From positions 1 through 26,723 of the forward strand of contig CAYRIF010000008.1 in assembly GCA_964424205.1 (NCBI GenBank): a stretch of 26,723 bases of DNA. The letters run 5' to 3'. The stretch comes from CAYRIF01 sp964424205. Its GTDB lineage: Bacteria > Bacteroidota > Bacteroidia > Cytophagales > Cyclobacteriaceae. Within the stretch, counting starts at the first letter, position 1. Every line of letters begins with the position of its first letter. Positions 14,984 through 22,982 of the stretch are shown piece after piece. The notes beneath the pieces are model-generated. The model was not told the origin of the DNA, searched no databases, and worked only from the letters and a program-made list of their open reading frames with translations. The position numbers were made by a program, and so were the translations under genes.

Positions 14984-15003
14984 ACATTTAAAGTTATAAA
15001 TGT
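14984..15003. promoter_or_regulatory. Inverted repeat upstream of the EPS-initiation gene
   Basis: ACATTTA (14984-14990) and TAAATGT (14997-15003) around a 6-nt spacer, lying in the 252-bp interval between the GT4 and glycosylphosphotransferase genes, about 175 bp upstream of the latter's start. Read on the minus strand it includes TACATTTA, a near match to the -7 consensus. It may be an operator for EPS genes, but such AT-rich palindromes arise by chance. The rest of the interval shows no gene; a 27-codon frame at 14864-14947 lacks support. Confidence 0.3.
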
Positions 15004-15061
15004 ATAAAGCATTGAGTATCAGTAGTATATAATTAATCACGCGAGTTGACGTTCCTAAATT

Positions 15062-16150
15062 TTAATATTTAATAACTTTCTGATAGAGATTTATAAAGTT
15101 ATCTGTCATCTTATTTAATGAAAATTCTTTCAACACTCTAGCCCTTCCTGCGATCCCCATATCAATCGCAATGTCTTGATTATCAAGTAAAAAAGTAATT
15201 TTTTCAATCAAAACATCCTTTGCCTTAATCTCAATTAAGAATCCAGTCTCCTTATCAACTATCAGTTCAGGCACGCCTCCCACAGCTGATGCCACTATCG
15301 GTTTAGAAAGTAGCATACATTCCATCAATGCATTTGGCACGCCCTCCATAAATGTGGTCAAGACACCAATATTAAAAATATTGATAATAGACTCAACATC
15401 CTTTTGCACACCAGTAAAAATTATTTTATTTTTAAACTGTTCCTTTATTTTACCTTGTATGCTTTCAAACTCTTTACCACCTCCAATACATAGAAAGGTG
15501 ACGTCACTTCTTTTAGTAAGGATTTCCTGTGCCGCATTGACATAGGTCATGTAATCTTTATAATAATAAAATGATGAAATCATGCCCACAACATACGGCG
15601 TGCCAATATTAAATTTCTTCCTAATATATTCCCTAGCTTCTAAATTATCACCCCTGCTAATTTCAATCCCATTATGGATGTAATGCCCTTTTTTGGTCAC
15701 CTTAAATGCTTTTAAACCAGCCTTTGAATTCGCTAAAACAACATCTGCAAATGGAAAAGACAGTTTGGAGCGCACATTCAATTTACTAAATGTTTTTAGT
15801 TTCGGTGGCGCACTGACTATCATCGCATTGATAAGTTTGATATTTAATACTTTGACTGCAGGAATTACAAATAGCGCAGACATAGAGTCCCAATTCTGAA
15901 CAATATCAGGTCTGAATTGTTTACAAATTTTATATAATTTGTAAAAAGTCCTTGGGTCTTGTGAAGGAAACCGTTCGATGATGTGAATTTTCACCCCTTG
16001 GTCATACACAACTTGATAATGAATTCTTTTGGATAGAATGACCAATTCGCAAATTACATCAGGCATTTTTTTAAAGCCCTTGAGTAACTCAATAAGCCGC
16101 CGCTCCTTGCCTCCAGATTTAAGGCTGTCAATCACCATTAATATTTTCAA
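15062..16150 (-). CDS. Glycosyltransferase family 4 (GT-B fold)
   Basis: A 362-aa retaining glycosyltransferase of the GT4 type, acting in the cytosol or at the inner membrane to extend a lipid-linked glycan. Seen: the N-terminal strand and glycine loop ILMVIDSLKSGGKERRL at 3-19, NWDSMSALFVIPA at 86-98, ADVVLANSKAG at 135-145, YIHNGIE at 157-163, the donor-site strand VVGMISSFYYYKDY, and the EX7E motif FMEGVPNALMECMLLSKPIV with Glu269 and Glu277. The start appears to be TTG (16148-16150); the next candidate, an ATG at codon 5, would trim the first beta-strand. It lies upstream of the glycosylphosphotransferase on the same strand and diverges from the YdcF-like gene. Donor and acceptor sugars are unknown. 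Confidence 0.88.
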   Translation of the reverse strand: MKILMVIDSLKSGGKERRLIELLKGFKKMPDVICELVILSKRIHYQVVYDQGVKIHIIERFPSQDPRTFYKLYKICKQFRPDIVQNWDSMSALFVIPAVKVLNIKLINAMIVSAPPKLKTFSKLNVRSKLSFPFADVVLANSKAGLKAFKVTKKGHYIHNGIEISRGDNLEAREYIRKKFNIGTPYVVGMISSFYYYKDYMTYVNAAQEILTKRSDVTFLCIGGGKEFESIQGKIKEQFKNKIIFTGVQKDVESIINIFNIGVLTTFMEGVPNALMECMLLSKPIVASAVGGVPELIVDKETGFLIEIKAKDVLIEKITFLLDNQDIAIDMGIAGRARVLKEFSLNKMTDNFINLYQKVIKY

Positions 16151-16235
16151 AGCTGTATTTTAAATTATCATTTCTTCTGCGAAGTAATAAAATATTTCTG
16201 ATAATAAATAGTCATAATTTTATCTCAACTTACAT

Positions 16236-16243
16236 TAGCTTTG
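16236..16243 (+). promoter_or_regulatory. Possible -7 box for the YdcF-like gene
   Basis: TAGCTTTG matches TAnnTTTG, ends 5 nt before the ATG at 16249, and would give a leaderless or nearly leaderless message. No TTG is seen at the -33 distance, so support is weak. Confidence 0.3.
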
Positions 16244-16248
16244 TCAAA

Positions 16249-16899
16249 ATGATTAATAAACTATTCAAAAAGAAGGAAATATGGATTCCAAACCTAAAAG
16301 GCTGGACTATCATATTGTCTTTTTTATTTGCACTTTTCTTTTTGCTCGTTCTAGCCATCAACCCTTTTCTTTCTATTAATAAGCCAAATCACGGTGGCAT
16401 TCTTATCGTGGAGGGTTCTCTGACCGACTATGACATTGAACAATCTATCGGTATTTTTAAAGAATTAAAATGTGAGTACATTCTAACCACAGGCGGCACC
16501 GTGCCTAAAGGATACTACCATGCCAAATATGAAAATTATGCGCAGGTTGGCGCCAATAAATTAGAAGGTTTTGGTTTTCCTAACGATAAAATAATATCTC
16601 TACCAAGTAAATTCATACTGAAAGATCGTACCTACCACAATGCACTTACTGTAAAAAAGTGGTTAGATACCACCAATATACAAGTGACTAAAATAAATAT
16701 CTATGAAATAGGTCCACATGCCAGAAGAAGCCGATTGCTGTATGAAAAAGCACTTGGAACGAAATACCAAATAGGTATTATCTCTATGAACGACATCAAC
16801 TATGATGCTAAAAAATGGTGGAAATCCAGTGTTGGTTTTAGAACAGTTATTGGCGAAAGTATTGCTTACTTGTATGTGCGGTTGTTCTTCTATCCTTAA
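16249..16899 (+). CDS. YdcF/SanA/ElyC-like (DUF218-type) membrane-anchored protein
   Basis: A 216-aa protein with one N-terminal membrane helix (about 19-37) after a basic segment, and a DUF218-like domain. Seen: GGILIVEGSLTDYDIEQSI at 49-67 (the first strand and helix, though the usual '(D/G)xG' is altered), YILTTGG at 77-83, DRTYHNALTVKKWL at 126-139 with the conserved Asn/Thr-containing helix, and IYEIGPHARRSRLLYEKAL at 151-169 equivalent to the SxxxHxxRA region. Known: relatives affect envelope integrity, vancomycin sensitivity or lipid-carrier metabolism. Inferred: an envelope role linked with the adjacent, divergent polysaccharide genes. The biochemical activity of the family is poorly defined. 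Confidence 0.7.
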   Translation: MINKLFKKKEIWIPNLKGWTIILSFLFALFFLLVLAINPFLSINKPNHGGILIVEGSLTDYDIEQSIGIFKELKCEYILTTGGTVPKGYYHAKYENYAQVGANKLEGFGFPNDKIISLPSKFILKDRTYHNALTVKKWLDTTNIQVTKINIYEIGPHARRSRLLYEKALGTKYQIGIISMNDINYDAKKWWKSSVGFRTVIGESIAYLYVRLFFYP

Positions 16900-16973
16900 A
16901 TCCTAATGAATTGGCAAGAAAAATTTGACAAGTTATACCATTTTAATTTTATGCAGATACATGGGTGAATCCG

Positions 16974-16989
16974 CCTGCCCGCGGGTAGG
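16974..16989. repeat. GC-rich palindrome in an AT-rich convergent interval
   Basis: CCTGCCCGCGGGTAGG, a 16-bp palindrome centred on a perfect CCCGCGGG, with one G/T pair that would wobble in RNA. It stands in the 156-bp interval between the convergent YdcF-like and DUF1501 genes, in DNA otherwise very poor in GC. It could be a dispersed palindromic element or a structural block to read-through. No T-tract follows on either strand. Confidence 0.6.
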
Positions 16990-17055
16990 AAAGGAACAGA
17001 TTATATGTGGCATTTTGGTATTAATATGGTATTATATCAAAAAAAACCTGAGTAT

Positions 17056-18612
17056 CTATCCCCCTTTAGCACTTATCTTCATCAAGCGAACACTTAAATC
17101 TCCTGAATTTTTGACTATATTAAAAATATACAACCCTTCAGATAAGAATGAGACATCTATTGGTAATTGATGCTTTTCTTTTGGTAAATCTTTGTCAAAT
17201 AAATATTTGATGAGCCTACCGTTCCTGTCAAAAATGGCCAAGCTCACTCTTTCATTTTCACTAGAAAAAGAGACTGTGGCTGTATTAATGGTTGGGTTAG
17301 GATATATGATAACCTCATCGTCAAGTTCATTATTCAAGTTATTTCCACAAGAAATAATAGGTAAATAATTAATTTCATGTTCAAACATTGACTGAATTTG
17401 TGGCTTAGGAGTATAAAACCAATCCTTCAAAACGGATGCATACACATCTCTGAAATCATATTCATAATCAACTGCTTTTTGAGGAATAATTTCATCCGTA
17501 ATAGTCGGGTTATTTCCTAAAACAGGGTTTTGGACACATGTCCCAAATAAGAACATCGGTGCCGCCTCACCATGGTCGGTCCCATAGCTTGCGTTAGAGG
17601 CAATTTGCCTACCAAATTCCGAAAAGGTCATGCCCAAAACCCTTTCCTCAATTCCGAGCAAATTCAAATCATCTTGAAACGAAGCAACTGCATCCGCTAT
17701 TTTCTTCAAAAGCCGCTCATGCTTTCCAATGTTTGGGTTACCCGCTACTACTTGTCCACTATGTGTATCAAATCCATTGACATTAAGGATATAAACTTTC
17801 GTTTCCAAACCACCAGAAATTAATTTAGCAACACCACGTAATTTTTTTGCCAAACTATTTTTATCGTCATACATTGTAGACAACGAATTCCCTTTGCTAA
17901 TTGCTTCTTCAATTCGTAAAGAATAAGAATTTGATTGATCTACAATTTCATTTATAAATTTGAGCTTATGTCCATAATTGGTATCTTCAAAATGATTAAT
18001 TGAAGTACTAAGCTGTCTGACGTTTTCCGGATTTGGCACGGCCATAGAAAAATTTGAATCCAAACCTTGACAGGTTGAAGAAACATTATTTCCAACACTT
18101 ACAGCAAACGGGTCAGGGTATTCATCCGATGGATAGTCCTCCGGAAAATTAGCGAATTCTTCGTCCAGATACCTACCCAACCATCCAGCAGTGCCATTGT
18201 TACCAATAAGACCTCTTGACCATATATCTGTGGATTTAAAATGAGATCTATTTTGGTTTTCATACCCAACATTTTGAATAATGGATAATTTACCTTCCTT
18301 AAACAGGTTTTGCATACCCGACATACTACTATGCAAACCCAAATTATTAGTCTTCAAATCTAAAATTTCATTCTTTGGCAACATGATGTTACTTCTATGC
18401 ACAACCAATTTATCGTAACTGTCCAAAGGAATAACAGTGTTTAAACCATCATTTCCACCATTCATCCTTATAATTATTAAAACCCGATCTTTTGCGGCCT
18501 CATCGATTGAGAATAATGGTTTAAAAATGGTACTATAGTTTACTTTATTAATCGTCAGAGGGAGTCCTAATGAGGTGATTCCAATGCTTTTTATGAATTC
18601 TCTTCTTTTCAT
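17056..18612 (-). CDS. DUF1501-family secreted protein with T9SS sorting domain
   Basis: A 518-aa protein. Residues 1-22 (MKRREFIKS...) look like a twin-arginine-type or related signal. Residues about 43-415 form the DUF1501 domain, an alkaline-phosphatase-superfamily-like fold: VLIIIRMNGGNDGLNTVIP at 44-62, NRSHFKSTDIW at 121-131, NVNGFDTHSGQV at 278-289, FSEFGRQIASN at 330-340, and TDHGEAAP at 345-352. Residues about 434-515 are a type A T9SS C-terminal sorting domain (IIYPNPT; GLYIFNIV; closing VRLMKISAK), which directs outer-membrane export. The DUF1800 gene lies 9 bp upstream on the same strand; the two families commonly occur as pairs. Their joint activity is unknown to me; hydrolysis of sulfate or phosphate esters is suggested only by fold. 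Confidence 0.88.
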   Translation of the reverse strand: MKRREFIKSIGITSLGLPLTINKVNYSTIFKPLFSIDEAAKDRVLIIIRMNGGNDGLNTVIPLDSYDKLVVHRSNIMLPKNEILDLKTNNLGLHSSMSGMQNLFKEGKLSIIQNVGYENQNRSHFKSTDIWSRGLIGNNGTAGWLGRYLDEEFANFPEDYPSDEYPDPFAVSVGNNVSSTCQGLDSNFSMAVPNPENVRQLSTSINHFEDTNYGHKLKFINEIVDQSNSYSLRIEEAISKGNSLSTMYDDKNSLAKKLRGVAKLISGGLETKVYILNVNGFDTHSGQVVAGNPNIGKHERLLKKIADAVASFQDDLNLLGIEERVLGMTFSEFGRQIASNASYGTDHGEAAPMFLFGTCVQNPVLGNNPTITDEIIPQKAVDYEYDFRDVYASVLKDWFYTPKPQIQSMFEHEINYLPIISCGNNLNNELDDEVIIYPNPTINTATVSFSSENERVSLAIFDRNGRLIKYLFDKDLPKEKHQLPIDVSFLSEGLYIFNIVKNSGDLSVRLMKISAKGG

Positions 18613-18621
18613 ATTTTAAGT

Positions 18622-20229
18622 CTATTGCAGTTGAAATTCAGGCATCTTAAAAAGTTGTGACAATACCAGCTTAATTCTTTTTTTTACAGGATTTGAATAT
18701 TTTGGATTTCCAGGATTTGCTATATAATCACCATACTCTGCCGTCCACTCAAAATCCGGAAGCCCATCAGTTAAAGTCTTTTTTAAAGCATCTCTTTGCG
18801 ATGCTTCCAATGGCTTGCAACAAAATAAAATTTCTAGTTCACTAATTAAGGTTTCTGGGTCAGAAGGTGTTGATAATTGCTCTAAAACATCTAAAAAACC
18901 TAATAAATCAATTTTATAACTTACATTACCGCTACCAAAACCGGAATAAAGCGTTAGTATATCTGATAAAGAAAAACGTTGCGCTAGGTATGCACTATTT
19001 ATCCATAATTCTGAGAAGGTAGGTTCTAAGTAATAGGCTGTCCATCCTGCCACATTGGGAGGTTGAAAATAATTCATACCCGCAATCTGTAACCTATAAT
19101 TCATTCCATATAAAATTGTATAATTGTCTTCAACAGTATAATTGTGTTTATTCAATGATGAATTGGTAGACTTTAACATGCTTGCCATTAATTCAATAGG
19201 ATTCTTTATTATCGCTCCTCTATGGGCAATGTCATAAAAGTGCTCACTTAAAAATAAACTCCTCAATACAGGAATTACCTCATAATCATTGGCAATCAAG
19301 GTCTGAGCCATATCAGCTACAACTGTAGTATCCACCTCACTAGAAATATACAGGTCAACAAACCATTGGTATAATTTTCTACATATAAAATGTGCGACCT
19401 GATCTTGTTGGAAAATAACATCAATAAAATCTGCATACTCTGCTGCGCCGTTTCCAGTAATTGTCACTTCACCAAAATGTTTGGACAGTTTTTTGTCTGA
19501 ATTATCATGTCTATTTTCAGTAAAATAAGATTGTATTAATGGTTGTTGTGTTACCGAATGATTTTTGTACCTCCATCCAGTTAGGATCTTTGCACCTGCT
19601 AGGATATCTTGTTCCGTGTAGTTCGTATAATCACCCGAAGCAATCTGAGGTCCTTTTCCTATGGTGTATAGTTCAAGTAATTCTCTTGCATAATTTTCAT
19701 TTGGTTTTTTTTTGGTACTTTCATTCCCATTTAAAAACCTTAGCATCAATGCATTGACGGTCATATCTTTTACTAATTGTTTAAAGTTTCCTAAACAATT
19801 GTCCCGCATTAACATTAAATATTCATAACCTCCTTGCGGGTCACTCGAGGGGTAATCACATGCAAAATGGTTTTGCCAAAAAAGACATAATTTCTCTGTA
19901 ATACTTACTTGATTATGTTGTACACACCTTTCTACAAGCCAAGCTCTAGTTGATCTATAACGCGCTTGTGCCGCTTTACTTTTTTCAATTTCAGGTAAAG
20001 GTCGATTAATCCATGTTTGCCCAACAGGTGTCGCTGAATCATCACTATCATAATTAACGGGTGGTTGTATAAGATATGTCGTTAATAATGTATCTACTGT
20101 TTGAGCCAATCCATTATTTTTCGCGTCCTGTATTTGTCCTAGCGTAGGACCAAAAAGTGTCCTTCTTAATAAATGAGCAGCTTCCCATCTTGACCAAACT
20201 CCATTATACGGAGCTAATGCATTTCCCAT
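18622..20229 (-). CDS. DUF1800-family protein
   Basis: A 535-aa protein of the DUF1800 family. Seen: WEAAHLLRRTLFGPTLGQI at 15-33 (the family's N-terminal helix motif), EKLCLFWQNHFA at 112-123, LGNFKQLVKDMTVNALMLRF at 146-165, NENYARELLELYTIG at 177-191, the GAKILTGWRY region, and FQPPNVAGWTAYY. There is no signal peptide, unlike its DUF1501 partner, and no sorting domain. It is the first gene of the two-gene operon; a promoter-like sequence lies about 140 bp upstream on the minus strand. Known: DUF1800 and DUF1501 genes co-occur widely in environmental bacteria. The function is undefined and I assign none. Confidence 0.86.
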   Translation of the reverse strand: MGNALAPYNGVWSRWEAAHLLRRTLFGPTLGQIQDAKNNGLAQTVDTLLTTYLIQPPVNYDSDDSATPVGQTWINRPLPEIEKSKAAQARYRSTRAWLVERCVQHNQVSITEKLCLFWQNHFACDYPSSDPQGGYEYLMLMRDNCLGNFKQLVKDMTVNALMLRFLNGNESTKKKPNENYARELLELYTIGKGPQIASGDYTNYTEQDILAGAKILTGWRYKNHSVTQQPLIQSYFTENRHDNSDKKLSKHFGEVTITGNGAAEYADFIDVIFQQDQVAHFICRKLYQWFVDLYISSEVDTTVVADMAQTLIANDYEVIPVLRSLFLSEHFYDIAHRGAIIKNPIELMASMLKSTNSSLNKHNYTVEDNYTILYGMNYRLQIAGMNYFQPPNVAGWTAYYLEPTFSELWINSAYLAQRFSLSDILTLYSGFGSGNVSYKIDLLGFLDVLEQLSTPSDPETLISELEILFCCKPLEASQRDALKKTLTDGLPDFEWTAEYGDYIANPGNPKYSNPVKKRIKLVLSQLFKMPEFQLQ

Positions 20230-20365
20230 TCTTATTAGATATAATTGACTAAATTATAAATTCATGGTAGTCACTGACCATTAAAATCAGATATACCATT
20301 CAAATTATATTACAAGAATAGACTAATGTAGTAGCGTTAGCAATTAATAAACAGCAAAGATATGT

Positions 20366-20394
20366 CAAATGTAACATTATTTCTAAAATAACAA
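20366..20394 (-). promoter_or_regulatory. Putative promoter of the DUF1800-DUF1501 operon
   Basis: On the minus strand, TTG (20394-20392) is followed after 18 nt by TACATTTG (20373-20366), fitting the Bacteroidota -33/-7 pattern. Transcription would begin near 20360, leaving a leader of about 130 nt before the ATG at 20229. The same 247-bp interval must also hold the promoter of the divergent barrel gene; I found no convincing one. Confidence 0.45.
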
Positions 20395-20476
20395 TGTCAA
20401 TATTTATTATCTCCACAAATCAATGATACCTTGCCCATAAATAATTATATTTAAGGAAACAAATAATAATCGTCAA

Positions 20477-21157
20477 ATGGTTATGGTAAATGCCAAAAAA
20501 TTATGTGTTATGTTAATCCTATTTAGCGTAACATTCTTTTCCGAGGCTCAGACTTTCGGTATAAAAGCAGGAATGACATTATCTACGGTGTTAGCTAAAA
20601 ATGATAGTGTTACATTCAGTGATAATTACAAAATACGCAACGGGTTTCATGGAGGACTAACCACTGAAATTCAAATAGGTGATTTTGTTTCGATTGAAAC
20701 TGGTGTAATGTTTTCAACCAAGGGTTATTTGGTTAGAGAGCAGCAGGTAAGTCAGGGCGTTACGAAAGAAACTCAACCGAGTCTTCATCTTTTATATTTT
20801 GACATTCCTATAGTGTTAAAATCATGGTTTGGTTCTGATAAAAAAAGGACCTTTGGCATGCTAGGACCCTACATTGGAATGGGATTAAAAGGGAAATATA
20901 TAACAAAAAAAACTAGCAACGGAGCAACAAAAATTATTAAAAAGAATGTCGAATGGGGAAGAAATAGAAAATCTGATTTAAAACGACTAGACTATGGTAT
21001 TAATATAGGCGTTGGTGTTGAACTTAATACCATTCAAATTTCTGCCTCCTACCAATACGGACTATCTAATGTTATGAACATATCAAGTGGTAGTTTGAAA
21101 GTTAAAAATCGTAGTGCACAAATTTCAATAGCGTATAAATTTACAAATAATTTTTAG
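20477..21157 (+). CDS. PorT-like outer-membrane beta-barrel protein
   Basis: A 226-aa exported protein. Seen: a signal peptide (residues 1 to about 24, ending FFSEAQ), then alternating polar/hydrophobic strands typical of a small beta-barrel: TFGIKAGMTLS, FHGGLTTEIQIGDFVSIETG, VMFSTKGYL, LHLLYFDIPIVLKSWF at 103-118, GPYIGMGLKGKY, RLDYGINIGVGVELNTIQIS, ASYQYGLSNV, and the closing strand AQISIAYKF. LxYxxIPxxxK-type strands and the GxxxxxxxxxxxYxYGLxN ending match the PorT/outer-membrane-protein beta-barrel family of Bacteroidota. A second start at Met3 is possible. Role: unspecified outer-membrane protein. It is convergent with the SPOR-OmpA gene 31 bp away. Confidence 0.78.
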   Translation: MVMVNAKKLCVMLILFSVTFFSEAQTFGIKAGMTLSTVLAKNDSVTFSDNYKIRNGFHGGLTTEIQIGDFVSIETGVMFSTKGYLVREQQVSQGVTKETQPSLHLLYFDIPIVLKSWFGSDKKRTFGMLGPYIGMGLKGKYITKKTSNGATKIIKKNVEWGRNRKSDLKRLDYGINIGVGVELNTIQISASYQYGLSNVMNISSGSLKVKNRSAQISIAYKFTNNF

Positions 21158-21188
21158 AAAGGTAAATCTACTACCACAACCGACTCAC

Positions 21189-22274
21189 TTATTTCTTCAA
21201 GATTTCAATTTCAACACGTCTATTCTGCGCAGACTTAAAATGTTCTTTTGGATACAACATTTTTTTTGCCCCCCAGCCTTTTACTTTAATTCTTGTAGCA
21301 TCTATTCCAGTATCCACTAAATATCTTTTTAACAGCAATGCTCTCTCTTCAGACAGTCGTTTTTCATTTCCTTTTATTATAACGTTCTTTCTATTCAATG
21401 TATAATATTTATCACTACCTTTTTTAAGCAAAAAGATATCTCCTTTAAATTTTCCATTTGTATGCCCATGAATGGCAATTTTAACAGATGGGTTTGTTTT
21501 AAGGAAGTCACTAAGAGATGCTAAATCTTTCCGCGCTTTTGATTTTAGAATGGCGGAGCTTTTATGAAAAAGTAAGTTATCAAACACAACGAAATCTCCA
21601 ATTTCAGCCTTTTTCAGTTCTTCAGTACTCGCTATATTCTCTGTCTCAATAGACATATTATCTCCTCCAATAGGCTTATTGGGTTTTTGCTTTTTTTCTT
21701 TTCTTTTCTTTCTCCTACTTTTTTGTTTCTTCCTTTTCTGCTGCTTTTCGTTGGGTTTCGTTTTTGGCTCGGGAACACTAATGACTACCTCTTTAGTAGT
21801 CCGTTGCGATAATTTTTCATCAGCATTCGTATCATCAAAAATATTTTCTATGTTTTTTTTACTATCAATAGTTTCATCGTCAATAGCAATACTATTTTCA
21901 ACATCATGTTTGCTGCCGACCGTAAAAACCCAAACATCATCAAATAATCCATACCTTTGGATTTTTCTTGTTATTTTGAAAGCACGTCTTCTTCTTTTAA
22001 ATCGATGTACATATACATAGAACAAGTCTCTACCCTCATTAAAAAAATATCTTCCATTAAAGCCTTTTTTCAAAGCATACAAAACATATCTTTTCGCATT
22101 TTTCTCATCTTTAAATGCACCAATCACAATGTAATTTCCATTTTCAATTACAGCCGCACTTAATTCGGTGCTACTATTAGAAATAGAACTAGAAAACTGA
22201 TGTTTATTATTTGCAAATGTTGAAACAATAAGAAGTGATGAAAAAAATGCAATGACAAACCATCTTGGTATCAT
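21189..22274 (-). CDS. SPOR- and OmpA-domain envelope protein
   Basis: A 361-aa periplasmic or outer-membrane-associated protein. Seen: a signal peptide (1-22); a SPOR-like module at about 46-119 (NYIVIGAFKDEKNAKRYVLY; DLFYVYV), a fold that binds denuded peptidoglycan; an acidic/serine segment; a remarkable Lys/Arg/Gln-rich linker at 172-200 (KKQKSRRKKRKEKKQK); then an OmpA_C domain at 227-361 (LLFHKSSAILKSKARKDL, IHGHTNG at 268-274, LSEERALLLKRYL at 307-319, NRRVEIEI at 351-358) that binds peptidoglycan. The loop between IHGHTNG and LSEERA is about 32 residues, well above the usual ~10. Two peptidoglycan-binding modules joined by a polycationic linker suggest a cell-wall tether. It is divergent from the FAH-family gene. 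Confidence 0.8.
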   Translation of the reverse strand: MIPRWFVIAFFSSLLIVSTFANNKHQFSSSISNSSTELSAAVIENGNYIVIGAFKDEKNAKRYVLYALKKGFNGRYFFNEGRDLFYVYVHRFKRRRRAFKITRKIQRYGLFDDVWVFTVGSKHDVENSIAIDDETIDSKKNIENIFDDTNADEKLSQRTTKEVVISVPEPKTKPNEKQQKRKKQKSRRKKRKEKKQKPNKPIGGDNMSIETENIASTEELKKAEIGDFVVFDNLLFHKSSAILKSKARKDLASLSDFLKTNPSVKIAIHGHTNGKFKGDIFLLKKGSDKYYTLNRKNVIIKGNEKRLSEERALLLKRYLVDTGIDATRIKVKGWGAKKMLYPKEHFKSAQNRRVEIEILKK

Positions 22275-22343
22275 AAGTCACTAGGATTTTTAGTTAATTT
22301 AAAAATATTAAATAAAAAAATAATTAATGGTCTAAAGATAATA

Positions 22344-22351
22344 TATTTTTG
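22344..22351 (+). promoter_or_regulatory. Possible -7 box for the FAH-M23 operon
   Basis: TATTTTTG matches TAnnTTTG and ends 20 nt before the ATG at 22371. A clear -33 TTG is not seen, so the assignment is tentative. Confidence 0.35.
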
Positions 22352-22370
22352 TTATTTAATTTTAAAAAAC

Positions 22371-22982
22371 ATGAAGATAATCGCAATCGGTAGAAATTAT
22401 GCTGCACATATAGCAGAGTTAAACAATGAAAGACCCAATGAGCCTGTCATATTTATGAAACCAGACACCGCTCTTTTGAGAAACAATGCCCCATTTTATT
22501 ACCCAGATTTCAGCAATGATATTCACTATGAAGTTGAAGTATTATTAAAAATAGACAAGCATGGAAAAAATATAGCAGAGAAATTTGCACATAAATATTA
22601 TAAGGAAATAGGTGTTGGCATTGATTTCACGGCAAGGGATCTACAATCCAAAGCAAAGGAAAAAGGTCTTCCGTGGGATTTGGCAAAAGGATTTAATGGG
22701 TCTGCGCCAATATCTGAGTTTTATCCGATCAGCAATTTTGATGACATCAATAATCTAAAATTTTCTCTCAAGGTAGATGGGGAAGCAAGACAAGAAGGCA
22801 ACACCCAATTAATGCTTTTTAATTTTGATTATATCATCTCCTATGTGTCCAAGTTTTTTATGTTAAAAAGAGGAGATATTATTTTCACAGGAACACCAAA
22901 AGGTGTGGGCCCTGTGACAATCGGCAATAGACTTGAAGCATTCATTGAAAACCAAAAACTTTTAGACTTTGAAATCAAATAG
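22371..22982 (+). CDS. Fumarylacetoacetate hydrolase-family protein
   Basis: A 203-aa single-domain FAH-superfamily enzyme, a divalent-metal hydrolase or decarboxylase of 2-oxo acids such as acylpyruvates or oxaloacetate. Seen: IGRNYAAHIAEL at 6-17, VIFMKPDTALL at 26-36, the metal-binding HYEVEVLLKI at 52-61 with Glu54 and Glu56, GVGIDFTARDLQ at 81-92 with Asp85, PWDLAKGFNGSAPI at 101-114, and DIIFTGTPKGVGPV near the end. All expected metal ligands are present and the length is normal for the short FAHD1-like form. The M23 peptidase gene begins inside its last codons (14-bp overlap), so the two are translationally coupled although they have no obvious metabolic link. Confidence 0.87.
   Translation: MKIIAIGRNYAAHIAELNNERPNEPVIFMKPDTALLRNNAPFYYPDFSNDIHYEVEVLLKIDKHGKNIAEKFAHKYYKEIGVGIDFTARDLQSKAKEKGLPWDLAKGFNGSAPISEFYPISNFDDINNLKFSLKVDGEARQEGNTQLMLFNFDYIISYVSKFFMLKRGDIIFTGTPKGVGPVTIGNRLEAFIENQKLLDFEIK

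Noticed and set aside
16925..17170. 81-codon plus-strand frame between the YdcF-like and DUF1501 genes
   Set aside because: It runs antisense into the T9SS tail of the DUF1501 gene, crosses the GC-rich palindrome and has no family motif or ribosome binding site.
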